NCBI GenBank assembly: GCA_036396795.1
Contig: DASWKF010000085.1
Span: forward strand, 1-64,000
DNA: 64,000 nucleotides
Direction: 5' to 3'
Source: JAHEEM01 sp036396795
GTDB lineage: Bacteria; Pseudomonadota; Gammaproteobacteria; Steroidobacterales; Rariloculaceae
Below are positions 44,151-54,534 of the stretch, piece by piece. The position numbers and the translations under genes are program-made. Position 1 is the first letter of the stretch, and every line of letters starts with the position of its first letter. The notes under the pieces were generated by a model. The model had not been told where the DNA came from. It made no database searches and worked only from the letters and a program-made list of their open reading frames with translations.

Positions 44151-45191
44151 TCAACCGTTACCGACGGGACGAAGCTCGTCGAGCGGCCAGCGCGGCCGCG
44201 CGACGATCCGTGGCGACTCCCGCGCGGCGTCGCCGAGCCGGCACCATCCCGCATACGCGATCATCGCGCCGTTATCGGTGCAAAGACCCGGGCGCGGGTA
44301 GTGCACGACGATACCATGCCGCTCTCCCTGCAGCCGAAGCTCCTCGCGCAAGGCCGTGTTTGCGCCGACGCCGCCGGCAATCACCAGCTGGCGGATGCCG
44401 GTCTCATCGACCGCGCGTAGGCATTTCGTCACCAGCGTGTCGACCACGGCGGCCTGAAACGAGGCGGCCACGTCGGCGTGCAAGCTCGGACTGGGCGCTA
44501 CCCCGTCGCCGCCGCGCCGCTTCTCCAGCTCGAGCCTAACGGCCGTCTTGAGCCCGCTGAAGCTCATGTCGAGACCCCGGCTCTTCAGCGGCCGGGGAAA
44601 AGCGAACGCCGCCGCGTCACCGCGCTCGGCCAGCGCGGCCAACGCGGGCCCGCCGGGATAAGGCAACGACAACAGCCGCGCGACCTTATCGAAGGCTTCA
44701 CCGGCCGCGTCGTCGAGCGTGTTGCCCAGGGTCTCGTAGTCACCATGGCCGCGGACCCGCACCAGCTGCGTGTGCCCTCCCGAGACCAGCAGCGCAATGA
44801 ACGGGAACTCAGGTCTCGGCGTCTCGAGCATGGCCGCGAGCAAATGCGCCTCCATGTGATGCACGGGAACGGCTGGAATCGCGAGTGCGAGCGCCAGGCT
44901 CGCTCCCAGCGACGCCCCTACCATCAACGCCCCGATGAGGCCCGGGCCCGCCGCGTAGGCCACCGCGTCGAGGTCCTCGAGCGTGATCTGCGCCTCGCCG
45001 ACGACGGCCCGAATCATGGGTGCCAGGCGCGCCGCATGGTCCCTCGAAGCGAGCTCGGGCACCACGCCGCCGAAAGGCTTATGGATCTCGACCTGGCTGA
45101 AGAGCGCCTCAGCAAGCAGGCCGCGGCCGGATGCGTACACGGCGACTCCGGTCTCGTCGCAGCTCGTCTCGATGCCCAGTACCTTGACCAC
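44151..45191 (-). CDS. tsaD: tRNA threonylcarbamoyladenosine transferase TsaD
   Basis: 346-residue universal enzyme (Kae1/YgjD) that adds the threonylcarbamoyl group to A37 of ANN-decoding tRNAs. LGIETSCDETGVAVY opens the protein and the iron-ligand motif VHHMEAHLLAAM is intact, with PGLIGALMVG and the C-terminal FDN-like region. Translation starts at a GTG. It diverges from rpsU across a 95-nt region and heads a tsaD-folB-S41 transcript. Confidence 0.97.
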   Translation of the reverse strand: MVKVLGIETSCDETGVAVYASGRGLLAEALFSQVEIHKPFGGVVPELASRDHAARLAPMIRAVVGEAQITLEDLDAVAYAAGPGLIGALMVGASLGASLALALAIPAVPVHHMEAHLLAAMLETPRPEFPFIALLVSGGHTQLVRVRGHGDYETLGNTLDDAAGEAFDKVARLLSLPYPGGPALAALAERGDAAAFAFPRPLKSRGLDMSFSGLKTAVRLELEKRRGGDGVAPSPSLHADVAASFQAAVVDTLVTKCLRAVDETGIRQLVIAGGVGANTALREELRLQGERHGIVVHYPRPGLCTDNGAMIAYAGWCRLGDAARESPRIVARPRWPLDELRPVGNG

Positions 45192-45201
45192 GCCACCTGC
45201 C

Positions 45202-45272
45202 TTTACACGACTCCGCCCGGCGGGCTATTATTTCGCGGCTAAATGCCGGCTTTCGCCGGCTTGTCTTTTTTT
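45202..45272 (+). promoter_or_regulatory. rpsU promoter and terminator-like leader hairpin
   Basis: A strong sigma-70 promoter is visible: TTTACA (45202-45207), 18-nt spacer, TATTAT (45226-45231). The expected start of transcription is near 45238. Almost at once GCCGGC-TTTC-GCCGGC (45245-45260) forms a perfect 6-bp hairpin, followed after five bases by seven T residues (45266-45272). This has the form of an intrinsic terminator in the 5' leader of rpsU, 14 nt before the ATG. Confidence 0.7.
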
Positions 45273-45286
45273 GCCACGAGGATTCG

Positions 45287-45502
45287 ATGCCGGGCGTTCG
45301 AGTTAGAGAAAGCGAGCACTTCGATGCCGCATTGCGGCGCTTCAAACGCGCCTGCGAGAAGGCCGGCGTGCTCACCGAGCTGCGTCGCCGCGAATTCTAC
45401 GAGAAACCGACGCAAGAGCGAAAGCGCAAGAAGGCCGCCGCCGTGAAACGCCACCTCAAACGCAATTCGAAGCTGGCTTCGCGACGCAAGCGTCTCTACT
45501 GA
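45287..45502 (+). CDS. rpsU: 30S ribosomal protein S21
   Basis: 71-residue basic ribosomal protein of the small-subunit platform, needed for efficient initiation at some mRNAs. Typical features are VRVRESEHFDAALRRFKRAC and the KPTQERKRKKAAAVKRHLKR tail. It leads the classical macromolecular-synthesis operon rpsU-(yqeY)-dnaG-rpoD, behind a strong promoter and a terminator-like hairpin. Confidence 0.98.
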   Translation: MPGVRVRESEHFDAALRRFKRACEKAGVLTELRRREFYEKPTQERKRKKAAAVKRHLKRNSKLASRRKRLY

Positions 45503-45528
45503 CACGGTTCTCTGCGGGGCCACGCTGA

Positions 45529-45990
45529 ATGGCAACCACCGACTCCGTCAAGGCACGCCTGCAAGAGGACGTCAAGGCTGCGCTCAAATCCGGGGACAAG
45601 GCGCGCCTCGGCGTATTGCGCATGGCCATGGCGGCGATCAAGCAGCGCGAGGTCGACACTCGAGAGACGCTCGACGATACCGGTGTGCTCGCGATCCTCG
45701 ACAAGATGGTCAAGCAACGTCAAGACTCCGTCGCGCAGTTCGAGCGCGGCGGACGCAACGACCTGGTCGCGAAGGAAACGGCCGAGATCGAGGTCATTCG
45801 CAGCTATCTTCCCAAGCCACTCGATGAAGCGGCGATGGCCTCGTTGGTCGAGGACGCGATAGCCGCGACGGCGGCCGCCGCGCCCGGCGACATGGGGCGG
45901 GTCATGGCCGAGATCAAGAAGCGCGCGGCCGGCAGCGTCGACATGGGGGAAATCGGCCGCCTCGTCCGAGCGAGGCTCAGCGCGCGCTAG
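45529..45990 (+). CDS. GatB/YqeY domain protein
   Basis: 153-residue protein homologous to the C-terminal tRNA-binding domain of the GatB amidotransferase subunit. The family pattern is clear: LQEDVKAALKSGDKARLGVLRM, KQRQDSVAQFERGGR and YLPKPLDEAAM. Its function is not established, but it sits between rpsU and dnaG in many gammaproteobacteria. Confidence 0.93.
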   Translation: MATTDSVKARLQEDVKAALKSGDKARLGVLRMAMAAIKQREVDTRETLDDTGVLAILDKMVKQRQDSVAQFERGGRNDLVAKETAEIEVIRSYLPKPLDEAAMASLVEDAIAATAAAAPGDMGRVMAEIKKRAAGSVDMGEIGRLVRARLSAR

Positions 45991-46044
45991 AGCCTTCGCA
46001 GCCTCGGGTCCGGCTCGGCGTGCTGCGCTGCTATGCTAGCCCTT

Positions 46045-47787
46045 ATGCGGATACCGCAAGACTTCATCGACGATCTCATTGCACGCGCCGATATCGTTGA
46101 GGTCGTCGGCAGCCGCGTGTCGCTCAAGCAGGCGGGGCGAGAGTACAAAGCGGTCTGCCCCTTCCACGCCGAGAAAACGCCCTCGTTCACGGTCAGCCCC
46201 GGCAAGGGCTTCTATCATTGCTTCGGTTGCGGCGCCCACGGCACGGCTTTGGGCTTTCTCATGGAATACGACAAGCTCGAGTTCCCCGAGGCCGTGGAGG
46301 CGCTCGCCGAGATGCTCGGCGTCGAGGTGCCGCGCGTGGAGACGGGCACGGATGCGAATCCCACCGCGGAGCTCTACGGCGTCTTGCAGGAAGCCGACCG
46401 GCTCTATCGGCGAAACCTGCGCATAAGCCCGGTGGCGATCGAATATTTGAAGCTCCGCGGCATCGACGGGGCCACCGCCGCGCGTTATGGCATGGGTTAT
46501 GCCACCGACGCCTGGGACGCATTGCTCAAATCCCTCGGGGGCGACGACAAGCGCATCGCTTTGCTTCGCGCTGCCGGGCTCGTGATTCGCAACGACCAAG
46601 GCCGCCAGTACGACCGTTTTCGCCATCGCATCATGTTCCCCATCCGCGATACCCGCGGCCGGGTCATCGGCTTCGGCGGACGGGTGCTCGATGCGACCGA
46701 GCCCAAGTATCTGAACTCGCCAGAGACCCCGGTGTTTCACAAAGGCAAGGCGCTCTATGGCCTCTATGAGGCCATCCAGTCCCGCGGCCGGCTCGAGCAG
46801 ATCGTCGTCGTCGAGGGCTATCTCGACGTCGCGAGCCTCGCGCAACACGGCATCGACTCGAGCGTCGCCACATTGGGCACGGCGACGACGTCCAAGCACT
46901 TGAGTATCCTAACGCGGCTCGCCGACGTCATCGTTTTTTGCTTCGACGGCGATCGCGCCGGCCGAGCCGCAGCTTGGAGCGCGCTCGAGACGGCGCTGCC
47001 GATGGCCGGCGGTCGCAAGCAGATCAAGTTCCTGTTGCTACCCGAAGGTCACGATCCGGATACGCTGGTGCGCGAGCGCGGCGCGGAGCCGTTTGGAGCG
47101 CTGTTGGCGCGGGCGCAGTCGTTATCGGAGTTTCTCGTAGAGCAGCTTGCGCAACGCGTGAACCTCGCCAACGCCGACGGCAGCTCGCGGCTTGCGGCCA
47201 TCGTCAAACCGCTGCTCGCCAGAGTGCGTGACGGGCTCTATCGCCAGAAGCTGCTCGAGCAGGTCGCCGCGCGGATCGGCACTTCGATCGAGCAGCTCGA
47301 GGCCAGCCTTGCCGCGACCCCGGCTCCGGGCAGGCAGGACCAAGGCGGCCGGGTCGACCCGGCGTTGCCTCTTCCGGCTCAAATGAGCCTCATCGGCAAG
47401 GCCCTGACGCTGGCGCTGCACCACCCCGGCGCGGCGGCGCAGCTCGGGGTCGTCGCGGGTCTCGAGGCCGTGTCCCGGCCGGGCGCCTCGCTGTTGCGCC
47501 GGGTCCTTGAAGTCGCGGCCGACCGGCCCCAAATGGTTACGGCAGGCCTTCTGGAGCGGTTTCGCGATAGCCCCGAGGGAGATTTCCTCAACCGGCTTGC
47601 GGCGAGCCCGTCTCTGGATGAACCGGAGCAGGCCTCGGCGGTCCTACGAGATTGCGCGGCGCGCATCGTCGAGGCCCATCGCCGGGAGCGCCTGAGCGCG
47701 CTTATCGAGCGTGGCCCGGCTTTGACCGACGAGGAGAAGGCCGAGGCCAGCGCCCTGCAGCGAGCGGCCCGCGGCCCGGCCGCCTGA
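46045..47787 (+). CDS. dnaG: DNA primase
   Basis: 580-residue primase that makes RNA primers for replication. The N-terminal zinc ribbon reads CPFHAEKTPSF and CFGCGAHG (CHC2 type). The TOPRIM core has VVVEGYLDVASLAQHG and CFDGDRAGRAA. A helical C-terminal region follows for binding the replicative helicase. The ATG at 46045 starts the conserved RIPQDFIDDLIARADIVEVV; a further ATG 12 nt upstream is less likely. Confidence 0.98.
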   Translation: MRIPQDFIDDLIARADIVEVVGSRVSLKQAGREYKAVCPFHAEKTPSFTVSPGKGFYHCFGCGAHGTALGFLMEYDKLEFPEAVEALAEMLGVEVPRVETGTDANPTAELYGVLQEADRLYRRNLRISPVAIEYLKLRGIDGATAARYGMGYATDAWDALLKSLGGDDKRIALLRAAGLVIRNDQGRQYDRFRHRIMFPIRDTRGRVIGFGGRVLDATEPKYLNSPETPVFHKGKALYGLYEAIQSRGRLEQIVVVEGYLDVASLAQHGIDSSVATLGTATTSKHLSILTRLADVIVFCFDGDRAGRAAAWSALETALPMAGGRKQIKFLLLPEGHDPDTLVRERGAEPFGALLARAQSLSEFLVEQLAQRVNLANADGSSRLAAIVKPLLARVRDGLYRQKLLEQVAARIGTSIEQLEASLAATPAPGRQDQGGRVDPALPLPAQMSLIGKALTLALHHPGAAAQLGVVAGLEAVSRPGASLLRRVLEVAADRPQMVTAGLLERFRDSPEGDFLNRLAASPSLDEPEQASAVLRDCAARIVEAHRRERLSALIERGPALTDEEKAEASALQRAARGPAA

Positions 47788-47886
47788 GACCCGCTCGCTT
47801 TGAGCAGCCTGACCTAGCCCATCCCTGGACTTTGGGCTATGATGGCTGGTTTGTTTGGGTCCGCCAGCGCCAGGAAACCGAGCACG

Positions 47887-49710
<1,824 letters not shown>

Positions 49711-49730
49711 ACCGCCAGACGCCCACTTAA

Positions 49731-49767
49731 GGCCGCGTCGAGCAAGGTGCTCGACGCGGCCTTTTTT
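49731..49767 (+). terminator. Rho-independent terminator of rpoD
   Basis: A perfect 14-bp stem, GGCCGCGTCGAGCA (49731-49744) and TGCTCGACGCGGCC (49748-49761), with a 3-nt loop and six T residues directly after. It lies 20 nt downstream of the rpoD stop and separates that operon from the intron-bearing tRNA. Confidence 0.96.
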
Positions 49768-49797
49768 CCTGCATCGAGTGCTACCATAGCGGCGCCA

Positions 49798-50109
49798 GGG
49801 CCCGTAGCTCAGTTGGTTAGAGCAGGGGACTCATCTATTCAAGGTGCCTCCGCGTCGAAAGACCCGGAGTGGACGGGATGAATTCAGGGAAACCGTAGCG
49901 GCTGAGCCGGCAACCCTGAGCCAAGCCGGCGGTACACCGCCGGACGGTGCAGAGACTACCTGAGAGCTTCAGTGCTCTTAATGACAGGCTTAGAGCGTCC
50001 CGCACCCGAGCAGCCCGTGATTGTGGGTGAAGAGATAGTCCGCGCCCCCGGAAACGGCGGGAACCAGCGAATCCCTTGGTCGTAGGTTCGAGTCCTACCG
50101 GGCCCACCA
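49798..50109 (+). tRNA. tRNA-Ile2 (anticodon CAU) interrupted by a group I intron
   Basis: The exons are 49798-49834 and 50070-50109; joined, they make a 77-nt tRNA with encoded CCA. All arms pair: acceptor GGGCCCG with CGGGCCC, D stem GCTC/GAGC, anticodon stem GGGGA/TCCCT (one G-T pair) with loop CTCATAA, T arm GTAGG-TTCGAGT-CCTAC. The anticodon CAU is shared by elongator Met and lysidine-modified Ile2. Base pairs C4-G69 and C5-G68, known positive determinants for TilS, and similarity to known intron-containing tRNA-Ile(CAU) genes favour Ile2. A TACCAT -10-like box lies 10 nt upstream. The gene lies between the rpoD terminator and a DUF423 gene. Confidence 0.93.
49835..50069 (+). ncRNA. Group I self-splicing intron (IC3-like), 235 nt
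   Basis: Inserted after the third anticodon base, as in the Azoarcus tRNA-Ile(CAU) intron. Exon CAU can pair with the GTG at 49844-49846 as P1 with a U-G splice-site wobble, and the intron ends in G50069. Helices are visible by eye: P2 capped by GTC-GAAA-GAC, P4 TCAGGG/CCCTGA, P6 GCCGGCGGT-ACA-CCGCC, core strings GAGCCAAGCC, GTGCAGAGACTA and AGAGATAGTCC with P7 GACTA/TAGTC, and P9 with a GAAA loop. An extra hairpin CCTG-AGAGC/GCTCT-CAGG lies between the P7 strand and the P3 return strand. There is no ORF for a homing endonuclease. Confidence 0.94.
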
Positions 50110-50173
50110 TCGCCGTCCGCTGCGGCGCGGACGCTGTCGCGAGCGGGTCGACGCCGACGAGAGTGAGCCGAGC

Positions 50174-50584
50174 ATGTTCCCAACCAGTCGATGCTTTCTT
50201 GGGGCGGGCGCGCTGCTCGCGGGCCTCGCCGCCGCGCTCGGGGCGTACGGCACGCATGCGCTCGCGACGCGTCTGTCAGCGGCCGGCTGGAGCGCTTTCA
50301 GTACTGCGGTCGACTATCAGTTCATTCACGGCTTGGGCCTGATCGGCATTGCGGCGCTGACTCAGATTCGGCCCGGGCAGCGCTTGTTCGTCTATTCGGG
50401 CTGGCTGTTGCTTGCGGGCCAGCTGCTCTTTTGCGGCAGCATCTATGCGACGACTTTCGGCGCGCCCGCAGGCGTAGGGCTCGCCGCTCCGGTCGGCGGA
50501 ACCATGCTCATCACCGCCTGGCTGGTGCTGGCGCTAGGAGCGTGGGCCGCGCGCCCCGGCGGCCCGGCAGATTCGCTCACATAG
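50174..50584 (+). CDS. DUF423 (YgdD-type) membrane protein
   Basis: 136-residue inner-membrane protein with four hydrophobic segments. The DUF423 signature is clear: ALGAYGTHALATRL, AVDYQFIHGLGLI and LLLAGQLLFCGSIYATTF. Function unknown. Its last 51 nt overlap the convergent ddl gene. Confidence 0.9.
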   Translation: MFPTSRCFLGAGALLAGLAAALGAYGTHALATRLSAAGWSAFSTAVDYQFIHGLGLIGIAALTQIRPGQRLFVYSGWLLLAGQLLFCGSIYATTFGAPAGVGLAAPVGGTMLITAWLVLALGAWAARPGGPADSLT

Positions 50585-51601
50585 CTCCTCGAAGCCGATG
50601 CCGGCCGCCGCGGCGGACTTCGGCAGCAGGCTGCCGGCAGTGAGCCCGGGCAAGGTGTTGACCTCGAGGCACCAGAGCCCGCCGTGCGGGTCCTGGCGAA
50701 AGTCCACGCGGCTGTAGGCGGAGAGCTTGAGCGCTCGATGCGCCGCGAGCGCGAGCGCCTGGACACGCGCGGTCTGCTCCGGCGGCAGATCCGCCGGGAA
50801 GATCTCGCGCGCGGCACCCTGTTGATACTTCGCCGTGTAGTCGAAGATCTCGCCGGTTAGGGGCACGATCTCACCCACGGCGAGCGCTTGATCCTCGAGT
50901 ATGCCGACCGTGAGCTCCCGTCCGGGAATGTACTGCTCGAGCATGACCTCGGTGTCGAAACGTCCCGCCGTCTCGAGCGCCGCGGGCAGCTCCTCGAGGG
51001 CGCGCACAAGCGTCAAGCCAACCGTCGATCCCTGGCTGTTGGGCTTGACGATCAGCGGCACGCCCAGCTGGTCGGCGATCTCCTCGGGCTCGGCGGGCGC
51101 CATGAGCCACTTCGGCGTCGGCACGCCGGCGGCCAGAAACAGACGCTTGGCGACGTCCTTATCCATCGCGAGCGCGCTGCCCAGCGCACCACTGCCGGTG
51201 TAGCGAATGCCCGCGAGATCCAGCGTGCCTTGCAAAGTGCCGTCCTCACCGAAACCGCCGTGCAGCGCCAGAAACACGACGTCGACGTCGACGGGATTGA
51301 CCGCCCCCACGATCGCCGGCAGGTTGCCCGAGCTTGCGCCGATATCGCCGGGCGGCGCCCGGTCGATGCCTCTGCTCAGAAGCTCGCGCTCCTGTGCGGG
51401 CAGCAGAACACCGCGACTGGTCTCGACGGCGAGGACTTCGTGCCCGGCCGAGCGCAGCGCGCGCACGACTTGCGCGGCGCTTGCGACCGAGACATCCCGC
51501 TCGGTGCTGGTGCCACCGAAAAGCACGGCAATCTTCAACAGGCGCTCCAGTTTTTCGAGTTGCCGCACATTGTACGTGAGCGCAGGGTCTTGCTTGAGCA
51601 T
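50534..51601 (-). CDS. ddl: D-alanine--D-alanine ligase
   Basis: 355-residue ATP-grasp enzyme that makes D-Ala-D-Ala for peptidoglycan. The opening IAVLFGGTSTERDVSVASAAQV, the omega-loop region and VFLALHGGFGEDGTLQG are typical, as are the KPNSQGSTVGL lid motif and the metal site EVNTLPGLTAGSLLPKSAAAAG. The ATG at 51601 is chosen; a further 44 in-frame codons upstream overlap the promoter of the TonB receptor gene. It stands alone here, not in a mur/fts cluster. Confidence 0.95.
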   Translation of the reverse strand: MLKQDPALTYNVRQLEKLERLLKIAVLFGGTSTERDVSVASAAQVVRALRSAGHEVLAVETSRGVLLPAQERELLSRGIDRAPPGDIGASSGNLPAIVGAVNPVDVDVVFLALHGGFGEDGTLQGTLDLAGIRYTGSGALGSALAMDKDVAKRLFLAAGVPTPKWLMAPAEPEEIADQLGVPLIVKPNSQGSTVGLTLVRALEELPAALETAGRFDTEVMLEQYIPGRELTVGILEDQALAVGEIVPLTGEIFDYTAKYQQGAAREIFPADLPPEQTARVQALALAAHRALKLSAYSRVDFRQDPHGGLWCLEVNTLPGLTAGSLLPKSAAAAGIGFEELCERICRAAGARGPRS

Positions 51602-51668
51602 TGCGGTGCTCGACGCTCGATAAGAGCGTGGTCCAGTAACGGCGCAGTCAACGACGAGGAGAGCCCCC

Positions 51669-54461
51669 ATGAGCCGGCACGAGACGAGCGCCAAGCTGTT
51701 TGTCGGAGCGTGCTTCACCGCCGCTGCCGCCACGCCCGGCTGGTCCCAGCCGGCGCCGCCGGCATCGAGTCAAGTCATGGAAGAAGTCGTCGTCACGGGG
51801 AGCTATATACGGCGGCCGACGCAGGCGGGTTCCCCCGCGCCGATCCGAGTGATCGCGCAGGAGGACTTGAGCGCTCTCGGCGTCAACGAGATCGGCGACG
51901 TCATCGAGCGCTTGACGATCAACACGGGCTCGCAGAACAATCCCGATGCCTTCACGCAGAACTACACGACCGGCACCAGCAACGTCAACTTGCGCGGCTT
52001 GGGGGTCAGCTCGACGCTGGTGATGGTGAACGGCCGACGCCAGACACAAAGCGCCGCGGCAACGGATCGAGGCGAAAACTTCGTCGACACGTCCTCGCTG
52101 CCGCCGATGATCGCTCTTGACCGCATCGAGACGCTCAAGGATGGCGCGACCGCGCTGTACGGCTCCGAGGCGGTCGCCGGCGTCGTGAATTTCATCACCC
52201 GCAGCGATTTCGAAGGGTTCGACGTGCAGCTCGAGCTTCAGACCATCGACGAGCACCCGCAGGAAGACAGTCAAATCAGCGGCATCTACGGCGTCGGCAA
52301 CGATTCGACGCATTTCCTGGCGGCTTTCAGCCTGCTCGATCGGGATCCGCTGACGACCAACGATCGCCGCCTGTCACAGCCGGCCGACGATCTGAGCCAG
52401 GCCGGCAACCCGGGTTCCTTCCTGCTGCCGAGCGTTCCCGGCAATCCCGCCTACGCGCCCGTGTGGACCGCGGCCTTCGACAGCAACCTCAACGGCATTG
52501 CCGATGCGCTCGAGCCGCAAGCGGGCCTGCCGCCCGTGCCTGATGCCGAGCTGCCGGTGTTCCTCGATCCGGATTGCACGGCGATTGCCGCCCAGGACCC
52601 GAAGGTCGTGCCCGATATCGTCGCCTCCGTGCCGAGCCCCGGCGGCGACATCGGCATCGGCCTATGCCAATTCGACTTCGGAGAGTTCTACTCGCTCGTT
52701 CCCGAGGAGCAGCGCCGCTCGGTCTACCTCGAGTTGACTCACGATTTCAGCGATGCTCTCCAGGGAAGCGTCGAGCTGCACGTCGCAAGCAACGAGGCGA
52801 GGCGAAACAACTCGCCGTCGTTCCCCTTCGCGGCGTTCCCCACGGTGTCCGCGAGCCACCCTGACAACCCTTTCGGCGCCGACGTGCGCTTCATCGGCCG
52901 CATCATTGGCGCCGGCGGAGAAGCGGTCACCAGCGTGCATGACTCCGACACTTGGCGCCTCGCCGCAGCCTTGACCGGCGAACTGAATACCGATTGGAGC
53001 TGGGAAGTCGGCATGCAGCAGAGCCGCAACGAATTCTTCGTCGCCGCGCCGGATGCGCTCGTCGATCGCTTCGATCTCGCGATGCGGGGCTTGGGCGGCA
53101 GTGCCTGCGATGCCGGCGCCGGCACGCCCGGCGCCGGCGACTGCGTTTATTTCAATCCTTTCGGCAACGCGCTCACGGGATCGGGCACCGTAAATTCGGC
53201 GGCGCTGCTCGAACACCTCATGGGCTTTCTGAGCTTCGACGCCGACAGCGAGCTCTCGACCATAGACGCCTTGGCAACCGGCTATTTCGGCGAGCTCGCA
53301 GGCGGACCGATAGGCAGCGCCTTCGGCGTGCAATGGCGCAACGCGAGCTTGAGCTACGACTACAACGAGCACGCGAACGCCGACAGTTTCCTGTTCCTGG
53401 TCGGCAATCCGGACTTCGGCGACGACCGCGCCGTCTCGGCAATATTCGTCGAGCTCGCGCTTCCAGTTCGGGATACGCTCGACCTGCAGCTCGCCGCACG
53501 CTACGAGGACTACGGCGACGGCGTCGACTCGGCCGATCCCAAGCTGTCGGTGCTCTGGCGGCCTGCGGACACCGTCTCGGTGCGGGGCTCGTACGGCACT
53601 TCGTTCAGGGCGCCCTCTCTGTTTCAGGTTTACGGAACTCAAACCTCGTTGGCGCAGCTCATGGACCCCGAGGTCGGCACGCCGCAGTTCTTCCCGGTTC
53701 GGGCCCAGCCGGACCCTGCCGGAGCGCCGTTGCAAGCGGAGCAGGCCGACGTGCTCAATCTCGGCTTCAGCTGGCTCGTCACCGACGCGCTCGAGCTCGG
53801 GCTCGATTATTGGTCGTTCGATTACACGGACGTGATCATTCAGCAGAATCCGCAGGCGCTGCTGAATGCCGCCGATGCCGGTGACGCGCAGGCGGAAGCC
53901 CAAGTCATCCGCGACCCCGAGAGCGGCCTGTTGTTACGCATCGACTCCTACTACGACAATGCATCGAGCTTGAAGACCGACGGATTCGATCTTGCGATCG
54001 CCTACGACATCGGCGGCGGCGCCGCCGGGGACTTCACCCTCGGCGCCGATCTCACCTACGTCCTGAGCTACGACGCTACCGACCCGCAAACCGGCGTCAT
54101 CGACGGCGTCGGCCGGAGGAATTTCAGCAATTTCGCGACCTCGGTGCCGGAGCTGCGCAGCAATCTCTTTCTCGGCTGGCAACGCGGCAGCCACAGCGCC
54201 AATGTCTACCTCAACTACATAGACTCCTACGTCGATGACGAAGGCGGAGAGCTCGCGCTGGAAACAATCGACAGCCACGTGACAGTCGACGCGCAATACA
54301 ATTTTCAGTTTGCGCGCGCCCACGGCCCCAGGCTGTCGGTCGGCGCAATCAACCTGTTCGACGAGGATCCGCCCCGGGTGACGACCAACGGCGGCTATGA
54401 CTCCAAGGTCCACGACCCGCGCGGTCGCTTGCTTTACGCCAAGGCTAGCTTTAGTTTCTAA
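51669..54461 (+). CDS. TonB-dependent outer-membrane receptor
   Basis: 930-residue receptor. The signal peptide covers about residues 1-26 (ending TPGWSQ), then a TonB-box-like EEVVVTGSYIRRP, the plug domain (about 45-190, with NLRGLGVSSTLVMVNGRR and LKDGATALYGSEAVAGVVNFITR) and a long 22-strand-type barrel ending in the aromatic FSF. The length and plug resemble the large receptors used by Sphingomonad- and Xanthomonad-like bacteria for carbohydrates or other organic substrates. The substrate is not evident. It has a good GAGGAGAG ribosome-binding site. Confidence 0.93.
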   Translation: MSRHETSAKLFVGACFTAAAATPGWSQPAPPASSQVMEEVVVTGSYIRRPTQAGSPAPIRVIAQEDLSALGVNEIGDVIERLTINTGSQNNPDAFTQNYTTGTSNVNLRGLGVSSTLVMVNGRRQTQSAAATDRGENFVDTSSLPPMIALDRIETLKDGATALYGSEAVAGVVNFITRSDFEGFDVQLELQTIDEHPQEDSQISGIYGVGNDSTHFLAAFSLLDRDPLTTNDRRLSQPADDLSQAGNPGSFLLPSVPGNPAYAPVWTAAFDSNLNGIADALEPQAGLPPVPDAELPVFLDPDCTAIAAQDPKVVPDIVASVPSPGGDIGIGLCQFDFGEFYSLVPEEQRRSVYLELTHDFSDALQGSVELHVASNEARRNNSPSFPFAAFPTVSASHPDNPFGADVRFIGRIIGAGGEAVTSVHDSDTWRLAAALTGELNTDWSWEVGMQQSRNEFFVAAPDALVDRFDLAMRGLGGSACDAGAGTPGAGDCVYFNPFGNALTGSGTVNSAALLEHLMGFLSFDADSELSTIDALATGYFGELAGGPIGSAFGVQWRNASLSYDYNEHANADSFLFLVGNPDFGDDRAVSAIFVELALPVRDTLDLQLAARYEDYGDGVDSADPKLSVLWRPADTVSVRGSYGTSFRAPSLFQVYGTQTSLAQLMDPEVGTPQFFPVRAQPDPAGAPLQAEQADVLNLGFSWLVTDALELGLDYWSFDYTDVIIQQNPQALLNAADAGDAQAEAQVIRDPESGLLLRIDSYYDNASSLKTDGFDLAIAYDIGGGAAGDFTLGADLTYVLSYDATDPQTGVIDGVGRRNFSNFATSVPELRSNLFLGWQRGSHSANVYLNYIDSYVDDEGGELALETIDSHVTVDAQYNFQFARAHGPRLSVGAINLFDEDPPRVTTNGGYDSKVHDPRGRLLYAKASFSF

Positions 54462-54534
54462 TCCTCCGCGGCCAGGCCCGGCGCTGACGGCGGCGGCCGC
54501 TGCCGCGCCGTAACAAGGCACTGCTTCAGTATCT

